From Heterobilharzia americana (Eukaryota; Platyhelminthes; Trematoda; Strigeidida; Schistosomatidae), in assembly GCA_944470555.2 (NCBI GenBank), contig OX104127.1, positions 45,932,934 to 45,996,933 of the forward strand: DNA of 64,000 nucleotides. Reading direction: 5' to 3'. Numbering within the stretch: position 1 is the stretch's first letter; every line of letters begins with the position of its first letter. Position numbers and translations under genes: made by a program. The notes below the pieces were generated by a model. That model made no database searches and was not told the DNA's origin. It worked only from the letters and a program-made list of their open reading frames with translations. This document shows, in pieces, positions 45,621 through 57,830 of the stretch.

Positions 45621-46813
45621 AAGGAACTGGAAGTTTATTGCTTGATACTTGTGATTTCCAGTCGCTATACAGGGTCGAATCGCTCGACCTCTGTTGGGAG
45701 ATAGCATCCTTCGCGGATGCTTCGATACTGCCAGGTGTTCATGTTCATGGTGATGATGGTGACTCAGTGGATTCTTCTCTAAATGTCTCTTAGAAACTAC
45801 TTATTCTATTTCCACTTCTCTTTCTTTTCCTTTCCTCTAATTTATGTTAATTTTAAATGTTAATGTTATACTGATTTGTACAATCCATTTATTGGTATGC
45901 ATTTTGTATCAAGCTTGTGTTTTAAATATGATGATTTTAAGGTAAATAATTATATCAACTTAGGTGCTGAGATATGTGTTACGCATGCTAACTCACCACT
46001 TTTCAGGTATGCAGTGACAGGGTTAGGCTTGCGATTAAGGTAGCAAAGACCTTATGGTTGTCAGATAAATCTATATATTTTAATGACTTCATGTAGGCTG
46101 TTTAAAAAGGTGCAGAAATTTTGACTATTATTCTTAGGTGTTAGAGGTTAGTGTCTGGAGACGCCCAGTATCATGGTTTAAAAACGATTACAATGGTGCT
46201 ATATGATTACTCTCCATTTCTAATCACAGCATCTTTATTTTATTATCTTACTTCCATTATTCCCGCTCCGTTTATGTCCTTTAATATTTTCCGATTTGTG
46301 TTTTCATGCTGTTGTGATGCTTGATAACTTTAGATGGCAGGTTTCTGTGCCATGTTTTTCGTCAACCTGTCAGTTTGAAGGAAATTTATGTCCCACTTCA
46401 GCTGATTGAAAGGAAGGACTGATGTCCATCTAACTACATGAATGTTGAGGTATAATTCTTAACTAAATTTATTTGACACCGGAAAACTAAATTGTATTCC
46501 ATGCATCTGTCTGGTTATCGAACCATACTAATTTCACATGTACTTTCTAATGCACTTCCGAATGTTGTCGTGTCGGTCTGACTACAACACGAAAACCATT
46601 TGGTTGTATCAGGAAAGTTGTTTCAAATAAAAAGCTTATCATGACTTTTGATGTATCCGCTAAACAGCTGAACCTTTCGAATCATCGTATTACTTCGTGG
46701 TAACTGTAATAATTATGAGTTCGCGATTAAGATTCATCTTGTTCGACCTGCTTTCTATAAACAATATGCATAATTCTGTGATTAAACTGCATGATCATTT
46801 CCGTTTCTTTTAA

Positions 46814-47146
<333 letters not shown>

Positions 47147-47382
47147 TAACACCTCAAGTATGGATGACAGCTGTTGGATTTGTCAACTTAAATGTATCAT
47201 TCTCTATTTCTAAAGGGTCATAGTATCGGAAGTGTAGAGTGTACTAACAATACAGATACTGTAATCTGGCGGTTTATTGTACCAGTAATGCGGCAGACTT
47301 ATCACTTGGTATACTCATTAATCATAGAATCGGTTGTGAATTTTAAATGCTATTTCGGTTGACTTGATTATTACTAAGATCT

Positions 47383-47396
47383 ATCTCATTATGTCA
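47383..47396. repeat. Left target-site duplication of RTE element
   Basis: ATCTCATTATGTCA, repeated without change at 50610-50623 on the other side of the element. Confidence 0.92.
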
Positions 47397-50300
47397 ACCT
47401 CGCCTGGTTAACTAGTTTACTAGTTACTAGCCGGTCCTAAGCCCGGGTAAAGAGGGAAGGTTGGGCATAGGGCTAGCAACCCTACCCCGTAAAACAAATC
47501 TAACCGCTAAAGAAACTTCAAAGCACAAACAAAATATAAAAAATGAAAACAAACTTATTCCCCGCTGGAATCGGAGAGGCGAAATGACGCCAGTTGGTGA
47601 AAGCCTTCGGGAAGCCAATTGGCCGATGTGTCTTCTCTCGATGAAAGCGAAAATAAGCATGGGGACATGGAATGTCCGCACCATGTGTGCACCTGGCAAG
47701 GCTGTCCAGATTGCAAAAAGATGACGAGGTGTGGCATAGAAGTGCTTGGGATTTGCGAAAGCAGATGGAATGGGAGTGGACTCTCCAAACTGTCAACTGG
47801 AGAATCAATAATCTACTCCGGTCACCCAGACGCCAACCACGAGCACACTGAGGGAGTGGCTATCATGATGTCCTCAAGAGCATCGAAGGCTCTCATGCAG
47901 TGGGAACCAATCTCCTCCAGGATCATGACAGCAAGATTCAACTCAAAAGGAAGAAAGGTCACAATCATACAATGTTATGCACCTACAAATAATGCAGAGC
48001 AAGAGAAAAAGGAGGATTTCTACAGACAACTTCAATCAACACTGGACAAGACGTCAGTTGGCGATATCAAAATTCTGATGGGCGACATGAATGCCAAACT
48101 GGGAGGGGACAACACGGGAAGAGAACTAACCATGGGTCGAGAGGCACTAGGTGAAATGAATGAGAATGGAGAATTGTTTGCAGAATTCTGCGCATTCAAC
48201 GATTTGGTGATTGGAGGCAGTGTGTTCAGGCACAAAGATATCCACAAAGCGACATGGATTTCACCAGATGGACACACTAAAAATCAAATCGACTTTATCT
48301 CAATCTCAAGAAAATGGAGACGCAGTCTACTTAACACGAGGTCAAGAAGAGGAGCAGATGTAGGTTCAGACCACTACCTAGTGCAAGGAACCTTCCAAAT
48401 CAAGTTAAAAGCCTTCAAGGAAGCTGGTGATAGACCTCAATTCAAGTACAACACTCGGAAACTGAAGGATGAAACTACAAAGGAGATCTTCAAGGCAGCC
48501 ATCAAGACAAAATGGGAGACATCGAGCAACATCCCTGAAGAAACCTGTGTGGAAGAACATTGGAAGTCTTTGAAAGCTATGTGGAAAGAAACCTGCACAA
48601 CAGTATTAGGAAGGAAGAAGGTGGAAGACAAGGAATGGATCTCGACGGATACCTGGAAGCTGATAGAGGAGAGGAGGATGGTGAAGCGGAAGATAAACCA
48701 GTGCAAGGATGCTCAACGACAAGAGGAACTGAGCACAATGTATAAAACACTGGACAAAGAAGTGAAGAAGAGTGCACGCAACGACAAAAGACACTTCTAC
48801 GAAACACTGGCAAGTGAAGCAGAACAGGCTGCAGGTAAGAGAGACCTGACGACATTGTATCAAATAACCAGGTTACTATCAGGGAAGAGACCAACACAGA
48901 TTAAACCAATAAAAGATGAAGAAGGAAATTTAATTACAAAAGAAGAGAAACAGAGGAAACGATGGGCCGACCACTTCAAGAAGCTCTTGAATCGACCACC
49001 ACCTGCACTTCGTCCAGAAATACCACCTGCAGCCGCTGAATTACAAATGAACATAAATCCCCCAACGAAAATGGAAGTCCTGAACGCCATAAAGCTACTG
49101 AAATGTGGGAAAGCAGCAGGACCAGATGGAATACCGCCAGAAGCACTGAAAACAGATGCAGAGACAACAGCGGCCATGCTCACACCACTATTGCAGAAGG
49201 TGTGGAAGGAAGAGAAGGTACCTGACGATTGGAAGAAGGGTTACCTTGTCAAACTGCCGAAGAAGGGAGACCTCAGTGCTTGCAAGAACTGGCGCGGAAT
49301 CACTCTCCTGTCCACCCCAAGTAAAATATTAAGCCGCATCATCCTGGAGAGGCTAAGGGATGCACTGGATTCAAAACTACGACCGGAGCAGGCAGGCTTC
49401 AGGAAGTACAAATCATGTGCAGACCAAATTGCAACGCTTCGCATCATCATAGAACAGAGCATAGAATGGCAATCACCTCTCCACCTCAACTTCATCGACT
49501 TTGAGAAGGCCTTTGACAGCGTCGACCGAGAGGTAATTTGGAAGCTGCTTCATTACTACGGAGTGCCGCAAACCTTTATCCGCCTCATTCAACAACTATA
49601 TGAAGATGCCACATGCCAAGTAATCCACAATGGGAAGCTCAGTGATGCCTTTGAAGTGAAGACAGGAGTGAAACAAGGTTGCCTACTATCCCCCATGATA
49701 TTCCTTATTGTGGTCGACTGGATCATGCAGCAAACAGTAGGCAGCGAGAAGAGGGGGATACACTGGACGACGGAAAAGAACCTAGAAGACTTGGATTTCG
49801 CCGATGACTTATGCCTAATGTCACATAAACTTGAAGATCTGCAGGCAAAAACTAACAAGTTGATAGAAGAGGCAGCGAAGACGGGACTTCAGGTGAATAT
49901 AGAGAAGACAGAAGTGATGAAGATACCGCACCACCACCATCAACAACAACAACAACAAACTCCAATCACTGTCAACGGGAGAAACTTAAAGGAAGTAACC
50001 TCCTTCACTTATCTAGGAAGCACTGTTTCAACTACAGGCGGGACGGACGAGGACGTCAAAGTCAGAATCGGAAAAGCAAGACAGGCATTCATTAGCCTGA
50101 AACCAGTGTGGAGATCTTCTGCACTCAGCATGCGGAACAAGATACGGATTTTCAACACCAACGTCAAGTCAGTGCTCTTGTATGGCTCAGAGACTTGGCG
50201 CGTCACGAAAGGTATTTCCAATAAACTACAGACATTCATCAACAACTGCTTACGCTCGCTGCTGAAGATCAGATGGCCAGAAAAAATAAGCAACAAGGAA

Positions 50301-50609
50301 CTCTGGGAACGAACCAACCAAGAACCTATCACGCAACAAATATGCAGGAAGAAGTGGAGATGGATTGGCCATGCACTGAGAAGGCCGACTGAGGACATCA
50401 CGCGTCAGGCCCTCGAGTGGAATCCCCATGGGAAGCGACGAGTTGGACGTCCAAGGGTGACATGGAGGAGGTCGTGCGAGCAGGAAATGAGAGCTTCTGG
50501 GCTGTCGTGGGACCAGGTTCAAAAGATCTCAGAGAACAGAGGTCACTGGAGGCGTGCTACTGAAGCCCTATGTTCCACTAGGAACCCAAGGGACTAATAA
50601 TAATAATAA
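47397..50609 (+). mobile_element. Full-length RTE-type LINE in kinase intron, sense strand
   Basis: 3,213 bases between two copies of a 14-base target-site duplication. The 5' UTR contains GGTCCTAAGCCCGGGTAAAGA and GGAAGGTTGGGCATAGGGC, a single endonuclease-RT ORF follows, the 3' UTR is almost absent and the tail is (TAA)n, all typical of RTE elements. The perfect duplication and near-intact ORF indicate recent insertion. It lies in the intron between the glycine-loop and beta-3 exons, in the same orientation as the gene. Confidence 0.92.
47461..50597 (+). pseudogene. RTE ORF: APE endonuclease and RT (one frameshift)
   Basis: The long frame (992 codons, 47619-50597) is intact from the ATG at 47721, but the endonuclease really starts in another frame: SMGTWNVRTMCAPGKAVQIA at 47657-47716, followed by a stop. 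The first ~34 codons of the long frame are therefore out-of-frame noise, and one frameshift at about 47716-47720 separates the two. Endonuclease motifs: GICESRWNGSG, GDMNAKLGG (~155), NQIDFISISRKWR, GSDHYLVQG (~250). RT: FIDFEKAFDSVDRE (A), TGVKQGCLLSPMIF (B), LDFADDLCLMS (C, FADD 727-730). C-terminal: SVLLYGSETWRVTKG, RRVGRPRVTWRRSCE. The RT half could still be made; the endonuclease N-terminus would be lost. Confidence 0.92.
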
Positions 50610-50623
50610 ATCTCATTATGTCA
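50610..50623. repeat. Right target-site duplication of RTE element
   Basis: ATCTCATTATGTCA directly after the (TAA)n tail; identical to 47383-47396. Confidence 0.92.
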
Positions 50624-51853
50624 GTGGTAATTAGCAATAGCCACTTAAACTGTATACATATTAATTGGCTAACTCGAATTATTTTATATGGTTTGAAAAA
50701 AGCAAATAATTTCTGTCCATTTTTCATTACTGTCTGTATGGTTTTCTATTTTGCTAGAATAAAGACTGAATTACATATTTAGATGGGACAATTAATATCG
50801 AACAATATATACTCACACATGGATGCACTCATACATGTCATACTTCGAGGAATTTGTCACCTTTAAGTTTTCGCATCTCAGAGATTTGTTTTCACCCATT
50901 GAAAGTCTAATTGTGATTATGTAAAAATAATGATGCAACTCAAGAATCATGTGAATATTTATGTAAGAGGCTACAAGCCATACATATTACGCGAGCGCTA
51001 GTACTACATGACTACCCAACCCATGACAAGTTGAACAAGACTCGAATTCGTGATCCGCTAGTTGTAGGTTTATTACATAATACAACAAAGTGGAGCTGTA
51101 ACTGTGTATTTCCTATGGATAGAAATTGCTGGAAGAACCATTGTCTAGGATTTCATATATATTAGTAGCGAACGAAGAAACTTTCGCCGTAATTGAAATG
51201 ACATGAAATGAAGTTGCTGACACCGAACATGAATTGTTAACTATCACACTGTTAGTGTTACAAGTAAGATCCAAGCACTGCATCTACTTGTTTTTAGCAA
51301 GATTTACGACGTATTTCTTCTATAAAATATCATTTCTGTTTTTCCTTCTTTCGTTATAATATTTTGTTGTGATTACATATAAAAGATTGACTTATGTGTC
51401 TAACATTGAATTGATGCACCAGATTTTGTGACATTATGTAAACCGAAGATGCTTATAGATTAGCATTGGTCTCGATGATTCTGTGTTCATATTAATCATT
51501 CGCTTGCAGGAGTTAACTATTCACGTAAATCAACTCCATCCAAGAAAATTAGGATGTGGTTCTATGGACTTCTTCAAATTTCCAGTTATGGTTTCTGACT
51601 GGGTAGAAAAGAGGATTATGGAAAACGTTAGATGAACTCATATAGTTGTGCTTTTCTGTTTTTATACTAACTCTCATTCAATAATCTACTTATATCGCTT
51701 TGTTTTGGAAGACAAATATTTCCAGCAAACTGTTTCTAGTTATTCATTTCGTTGATCTAAAAATATGCAGTGTGAACATAATTGTGTATGCATCTAATGA
51801 ACACTAGGTTGATGTTACTTACCTGGTTGGCTTATAATATTATATTTCTGGCA
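50624..51853. other. Kinase intron sequence, no gene
   Basis: AT-rich intron DNA between the two full-length RTE elements. At about 50985-51070 there is a diverged repeat also seen at 41545-41620 (ACTACCCAACC ... GTGA.CCGCTAGTT). Nothing else recognised. Confidence 0.5.
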
Positions 51854-51866
51854 AAATGATGCAAAA
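51854..51866. repeat. Target-site duplication of SR2-like element, left
   Basis: AAATGATGCAAAA, identical to 55813-55825. It touches the simple-repeat tail of the minus-strand element. Confidence 0.85.
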
Positions 51867-52063
51867 TCATCATCATCATTATTATCAACATAGGACCAGG
51901 CATTACTGCGTAACGGTCCGAGTTGCCACACCTCATATCAGCACATCAAGTAAAAAGGTAGTGAGGTGAAGGATGAAGATAAGTGAATGCAGTCAAAAGA
52001 AATATAAAGTACGAGAAGAAAGGAAAGAGGAGTGACAAAATAGTGAGATTCGGTATAGCGTTG

Positions 52064-52630
52064 TTAAGATGAGGATAATGTGTGTATACATCTGCGCCAC
52101 TGACTTCGGTTCTGAGCCATATCACCTAGGGTCTCCAACCACTGGTTCCTCTTGTCCCGTGGACCCCAACCACCTAGTCTGCATCGTCCTACATGGCTTA
52201 AACCAACAGTCAGAGACTTCATACATTGGTGCCATGTTTTAGTCTGGCCACCTCGGGCCTTTTTCCAGCCTGAACCCACCTCAGCCAACATTGTGTGACG
52301 AGGCAATCGGTGACTAGGCATACGTAGTACGTGTCCCAACCATCTCAGTCGATGAAGGTTCACAACCTCGTCGACTGACTTACCTCTTCTCCCCAAAACT
52401 CTACACCTAACTTCTGCATTACTCACATGGTGACACCACGGAATACGTCCTATACTACGAAGGCAACGGTGGTCAAACACCTGAACCCTTTTTGTATCCT
52501 CCACTTTCAATGGCCATGTTTCACAGCCATACAGTAGAACAGAGCGGACTGCTGTGCAGTACACGCGACCCTTAATAGACAAACGAATATCACGGCGGCG
52601 CCATAGGTGGCGCAAATTGGCAAAAGCCAA
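52064..52630 (-). pseudogene. SR2-like ORF, C-terminal domain after frameshift
   Basis: Out of frame with the main ORF; the reading joins it through VADEISARIQKARLAFANLR. It carries RSVLLYGCETWPLKVEDTKR, FDHRCLRSIGRIPW, HRLRWLGHVLRMPSHRLPRH and LGDMAQNRSQWRRCIHTL, the conserved end of RTE/SR2 proteins. The first ATG (52630) is internal, not a true start. Confidence 0.88.
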
Positions 52631-52668
52631 TCGAGCCTTTTGTATCCGTGCAGAAATCTCATCGGCAA

Positions 52669-55491
52669 CTAACCCACCGGGTTGATCCTACTTCCCAGGT
52701 AAGTGAAGTGGTCAACACACTCAACCACTTCACTCTCTATTGTTAACCGCGGTACCGCTGAAGACCAGTCCTGGAGCAAAAATTTGCATTTGGGTGGTGA
52801 AAATCGCATCCCAAACATTCTCAAATTCCCACTCAAAGTGTTCAGAAGACTCTGCATCTTGTCAGCGTCTTCACCTAACAGGACTATGTCATCTGCATAT
52901 TCTAGATCTAAGGAAAATTCACCTGTGATCCGGTCAACGTCTTTGTAATTAGGTGACGAGAGGGAAACCTCCATAAGAATATCTATGATAAAATTAAATA
53001 AGAATGGGGATAGTGGGCATCCTTGACGGACACCACTTGATGAGTATAGCTCCCTGGACAACTCACCATAGGCTCTAACATGCCCACAAGTGTTCGAGTA
53101 GAGAGCTTTCAATAAGGTGATGTACTTACTAGGCACGCCTTTCAGTGACAGACACTGCCATAAGACTTCTCGATCAACGGAGTCAAATGCCGCCTTCAGG
53201 TCGAGAAATACAGCTATTGTCGGGCGTCTGTAAGCATGCCTATGTTCCAGGACCTGGCGCAGTGTGAATATTTGGTCGATACATCCACGGCCAGGTCTAA
53301 AGCCTGCCTGGTTTTCTCGGGCTTGCTGTTCCCGAGCTCCACTCAGGCGTCGGAGAATTATAGAACTTAGGATCTTAGACACTATGTTTGTCAGGCTGAT
53401 TCCTCTGTGGTTATCACAAGAGGACTTCTCGCCTTTCTTGAAGACTGGGATGATGAGTGACTTAGACCAGTCGGAGGGGATCGTATTTGATTCCCATATA
53501 CTGGCTAACACTTCCGTTAGCCTGACTAAGAGAACTCTACCACCATTCTTGTATACCTCAGCAGGTAGTCCGTCTGGTCCTGCTGCCCTTCCCCGTTTCA
53601 GGCTACCTACCGCTTTCTCAACTTCTTCTAGTGTTGGGGGACCTGTCTCTATGTCCCATTCAGGGTCCGACTGGATAGCGGGCAGCGCAATGGTGGCTGG
53701 AGGCCAGTTAAACTGTTCCTCAAAGTGTTCTGCCCATCGTCCCAGTCGCCTTCCCTGCGAGTGAATCGCCGATCCGTCCTTCTCCGCTATAACCTCACTA
53801 ACTGTTGTTGACCATTTCCCCCCAGTCTCCTTAATAAGTCTAAATAACTGTCTACTGTTACCGATCGCCGCTGCCTTTTCCATCTCTTTAGCCTTTGCTG
53901 CCCACCACTGTTCACGATCGTTGCGCAGACTTTTCGTCAGTTTATTTTTAAGTTGCGCTCGCTCTTCATTGTACTCAGAGCCTGCAGGGATGCATTCACG
54001 TGCATCCATTAGTTTGGAAGAAGCTGCTGATATCCACTGGCTCTTTTTAGCCATTATCTTGGAGTCGGCTACAGTCTCCAGTGCTGCTTTTACAGTAGAC
54101 TGAAGATGGCACCAAGCTTCTTCTGGATGAGTGACAGTCTTTTGTTCCGATAACTGCCTAGCCAACTTCTCACTGAACACGGCTTTGGTGTTTTCGTTGT
54201 CCAGCAGAACTCGTAGTGGTTTTGTTGCCAAATTTTTTCTACGTCCATTGAGACGCAGGCATATACGTGCTCGGACCAACGCATGATCGCTGTCCAAACA
54301 CGTACTCCAGAAGGAGCGGCAGTCTTCCACCGATCCTCTCCAGCGATGACTAATAGCAATGTGGTCTATCTGTGTCCATCGCTGAGTCGAGCTCGGTGGA
54401 CGCCAGGTCAGACAGTGCCTTTCTTTATGTCTGAAATTTGTGCTGGCTAAAAATAGGCGGTTATCTGAGCATAGTTGTAATAGGCGATCACCGTTATCTG
54501 TACGTTCAGCTGGGATTCCGAAAGTGCCACCTAAGTGCCTTTCTGCCTCACTCAGTCTACCCACCTGTGCGTTGAGGTCACCTGCAACAACCACTACGTC
54601 CGAACGTTTGGCTTTCGAGAGGAGGTTAGACAGTTTATGGTAGAACTCGTCCTTCACTTCATCCGAACTACAGTCAGTGGGTGCGTAAGCAGAGATTACA
54701 AAGAGACAACGGCGAGTCTCACTATTCCTTTTAGTTCTCACTGTGCCGTTCAGCCTCATAGCGCAGAGGCGACTATCAACTGGGATCCAGTCTAGTAGTG
54801 AGTTTTCTGCCCTGGTGCTTAATGCTATACCTACACCTGCAAGACCACGAGAGCTAGCTATCGAATCTCCAGAAACTCGAAGGGTGAATTTTGCAGATTC
54901 ACCAGATTGGTCAGGAGAGGTCAGGTGAATAACCACACTTGGGTCCTGTATGCGTGTCTCACAAACACAGCACACATCCATGCCTCGAGTTGCTAGAGTC
55001 TTTGCCAACGAAGCCTGTTGGCCAATTTGACGGAGGGTGCGGACATTGAAGGCTCCAATATGTAATTTGGAGCGTGGTTTAAGGAGACCAGGGACGCTGT
55101 TCTGTGGACTCAGATCGTTGTCGAAGGCTGCAGAGGTAGGAGAAATTGAAGATGATGCAGCATCATTAATTAAGAGACGTGAAGGAAGATTAGAAGGTAA
55201 TGATGGAGGAGGAGGATAGCAGTCAGAAGAAACTTGGGTGCTGACAGAGTTGTGAGGGCGGTTGACACTTCCCGGCTGCCCACACCGTGGAAGGCTATTT
55301 CTTCTTAAGGTACCTGAAAGAGATTTGTGTGACCGCAGAGCCCATCGGACATCTGCTTGAGGCCTGTCACACCCAGCCTTTTGAGTATGATTATTTTGAA
55401 TTTTTGTATTTTTGGGGCCGGATGGTCGAAAGGAAACGACAAGTGAACCAACACCGCCGGCCCGGCAGACCGTGGGGCGTGGTGGAGTGTG
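52669..55491 (-). pseudogene. SR2-like ORF: APE endonuclease and RT
   Basis: The frame is open from 55491 to 52669, but the first ATG is at 55008, inside the endonuclease. The endonuclease clearly starts before it with SKLHIGAFNVRTLRQIG at about 55068, so the start codon is unresolved. The leader part is rich in S, P and N. Motifs: CCVCETRIQDPS, VVVVAGDLNAQVG, QIDHIAISHRWRGS, LDSDHALVRA; RT SLIIPVFKKGEKSSCDNHRG, VFLDLKAAFDSVDRE (A), SGVRQGCPLSPFLF (B), LEYADDIVLLGE (C, YADD at 704-707 of the 779-codon part). It stops at DHFTYLGSRINPVG, where a one-base change near 52680 shifts the frame; the C-terminal domain continues at 52064-52630. All catalytic residues appear present. Confidence 0.9.
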
Positions 55492-55812
55492 TTATTTTTG
55501 GGGCCGACCTTTTCTAACCCCCCCTTCCACTGAGAAGGCAGCATCAGCTTGGCACTGCTGGTCATCCAAGGGAAACACCTTACTGCTGTCACACCCCATC
55601 CAGCTAGCAGCAGTACGACTTCGCCCTCAGACCCCCATCATAGTGTAGCAATTTACACTATGACGGTAACTGCTTTTCGTCTAACCACTACCCAACAGAC
55701 CTTTCTGGTATGGTAGGACCTCGAGGGAACAAGCGTTCCACCAGCATAGCTCGTTGGGTCATTGTGATATGCAAGCCCGACCACCACGTCAAGGTAGCAG
55801 CTATCGGTCGGG

Positions 55813-55825
55813 AAATGATGCAAAA
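55813..55825. repeat. Target-site duplication of SR2-like element, right
   Basis: AAATGATGCAAAA at the 5' end of the minus-strand element; matches 51854-51866. Confidence 0.85.
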
Positions 55826-55849
55826 CCCAAATGTTGTACAAACAACAAC

Positions 55850-56210
55850 ATACAAATCAAGGTAGAACTTGATACAATAGGGCATCAGTTCAAGTTGCCA
55901 CGCTTCATAGCAACGTGCAAGGAAGAAGTAATATTAAGGTAGGCACGTATATGAGAATTGAACTTTCTTCACAACCATTCCTACTTAGGCTAAGACCATA
56001 CTTCAAGATAAACAGTACTGTGGCATGAGTAACGCATGCCCAAGGTATTTCAGTTAGTGAAGGTTCACAGCTTCACTGGTTGAATTACTTTCTTGCGTTG
56101 TAGCGTTAATCTAACCTCGACATTTCTCGCACAGTAGTTGTACCACGCGTGAGCAATACTACAGACACCTATGGTGTACAAACAGCTAACTAGATTATAA
56201 CAATACTAAT
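55850..56210 (-). pseudogene. Old SR2-like RTE 3' end
   Basis: CAGTTCAAGTTGCCACGCTTC, then GTAACGCATGCCCAAGGTATT and GAAGGTTCACAGCTTCA follow the 3' end order of 51916-52380 with a gap. Diverged and truncated. It lies beside the young full-length copy in the same orientation. Confidence 0.6.
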
Positions 56211-56618
56211 TATGGGATAGGCATTTATCCTATGGATAGTTCTGTTAATATGCATTTTGCACATTTTGTAAACTATATAGTATTCAGTTGACATCCGAAC
56301 TTTGTACAATTTCATTATTTATATGTGCAAATCATTCTTATAATCCACTACATTCGAAATCCGTTTATTTACATGTTCAGAACTCATTCGATTTGCTGCA
56401 TTTTTGAAAGCTTGTTATCATCACTAGATGTTGCGTGATAACTTGGTAGACGGTATCATAATTCAGCACTGGATTTCATTTAGTTATTTCTGTTATGAAG
56501 CTTATCTTCTGGATCATAGGTCCTTCAACCTAAATTGATTATTTTTCTAATAGTTGGTCAACATTTCTGCATTGTAACAGTTCTGCCCACCTTTTGTATA
56601 ATAATTTTACACGTATAG

Positions 56619-56768
56619 ATTCCTGTGGCTGTGAAATTATTACGACCTGAAGCAATGAAAAATGATTTATGTGCAGGATTCTTATATGAAGTGCGTGCAA
56701 TGCAGTGTCTTTCACATCCTAGTTTAATTCGTCTTCATGGAATTGTATTATCCAATCCAGTTATGATG
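56619..56768 (+). CDS. ACK/TNK kinase, exon with beta-3 Lys and alpha-C
   Basis: Acceptor ATAG ends at 56618; donor GTAAGT starts at 56769. Exactly 50 codons, phase 0 both sides. It reads IPVAVKLLRPEAMKNDLCAG, then FLYEVRAMQCLSHPSLIRLH and GIVLSNPVMM. The K of VAVKLL is the ATP-anchoring lysine, and the E of YEVRAM is its alpha-C partner. Human TNK2 has VSVAVKCLKPD, FIREVNAMHSLDH and NLIRLYGVVL. Separated from the previous exon by a 9.5 kb intron containing two whole retrotransposons. Confidence 0.9.
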
Positions 56769-56843
56769 GTAAGTTGGTGAATATTTTTCTGGTTTTTTGT
56801 TTGATTTAAAAATACTCTTCTGATGCTGAGAACTACAACTTTT

Positions 56844-57197
56844 TGTTATAATCCGGAGTTGTGAGAACGAGCGGGATTACTTAACGATGGGTAGTCAAGG
56901 GTTGAGACGATGCAACCCGAGTGATTCGCGAAGAGAAATAAAAAAAACTGGAAGCCGGAGGAGTTTATAGTATCTCGGACTGAAACGTTTATGAGGGAAA
57001 ACTGACTCTATTTATAGAGTTTCCAGTAACCTTGAAAGACAAGGAGTAATTAGTACGTTTAAAGAGTCAGGAGCCAATCTGAACAATAGCGGGTCATACG
57101 AAATATGACCTATACGCTGGAAAAGAGCGCGAATAAACCAGTTCAAATATACACAAACTCTAAGTATGGAATATAAGGGATGTAGGCATCTTTAGCA
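56844..57197. mobile_element. Solo LTR with 5-base target duplication
   Basis: 354 bases starting TGTTATAATCC and ending TTTAGCA, so with the TG...CA termini of LTRs. It is flanked by CTTTT at 56839-56843 and again at 57198-57202. Inside is a TATA-like TATTTATAGAG. It shows no similarity I can see to the LTRs at 33186 and 37550. A solo LTR is left when the two LTRs of an element recombine. Which family it belongs to needs a search. Confidence 0.65.
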
Positions 57198-57289
57198 CTT
57201 TTGTCTTCACAATGGTGTATATCTTTTCAGAAATGATTTACCTTTCCATATGCTCAAGGCCATTTGTCGTGGTGTCACCGCGTCGGTAA

Positions 57290-57830
57290 TTTAGAAGTCA
57301 GACGTGGAGTTTCAGGCAGAACAGGAAGTTCCTCTTATGAAGTTGTGGACCTTCATCTACCTAGGTGACTCGGACATATATCACTTGCCTAGTCACCGTG
57401 TACCTCGTCACATAATTTTAGTTGAAATACGTTCAGGCTGGTAAAAGGTTAGAGGCCGCGAGGCTAGAACATGACATCAGTCACGGAAGTCCTTGACTGT
57501 TGATCTGATCCATAATAGGGAGATACAGACTTCCCGGTTGGAGTCCAGGTGACAGCGGTAGCTAGTGGTTGGAGACTCTAGGCGATAAGGCTGAGAACCG
57601 ATCTCTGACATAGATACGTCCACACATTACCGTCATCTTAATCGTCATACTGAATTCAGCATTTTCTTGTTATTCTTTACCGTATCACGACTTTCTACCA
57701 CTTTTGACTGCTTTCTTCTCTATTTCTACATATTTCATTTTATCGCTCTGTCGTGTGATGTGCTGACTTGAGGTGTGGTGACTTCGACCGTTACGCAGTA
57801 ATGCCTGGTCCTATGTTGATACTGTCTGTC
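57290..57830 (+). pseudogene. SR2-like RTE 3' end, plus strand
   Basis: The plus-strand text SGRTGSSSYEVVDLHLPR with LGHISLA corresponds to the RGKSVDEVVNLHRLRWLGHVLRMP stretch. It ends with TTACGCAGTAATGCCTGGTC and CTATGTTGATA at about 57800, the exact reverse complement style of 51890-51912. Broken. Lies close after the solo LTR in the 5.8 kb kinase intron. Confidence 0.7.

Larger units (their letters stand above)
51867..55812 (-). mobile_element. Full-length SR2-like RTE LINE, antisense in kinase intron
   Basis: 3,946 bases read right to left, bounded by a 13-base perfect target duplication. On the minus strand: a ~320-base 5' leader, a frame open from 55491, EN-RT ORF, C-terminal domain after one frameshift, ~200-base 3' UTR ending AATAATGATGATGATGA. 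RTE elements end in such simple repeats. The 3' end is the same family as the truncated copies at 39670, 42344, 55850 and 63250. It belongs to a different RTE family from 47397-50609. Recent, near-intact insertion. Confidence 0.9.

Noticed and set aside
47619..47720. First 34 codons of the 992-codon RTE frame as the true protein start
   Set aside because: The conserved endonuclease start (GTWNVRTM) is read in another frame at 47657-47716. The in-frame ATG at 47619 is a by-product of a frameshift.
48437..50522. Long minus-strand frames inside the RTE ORF
   Set aside because: They are shadows of the intact plus-strand coding sequence and match no family.
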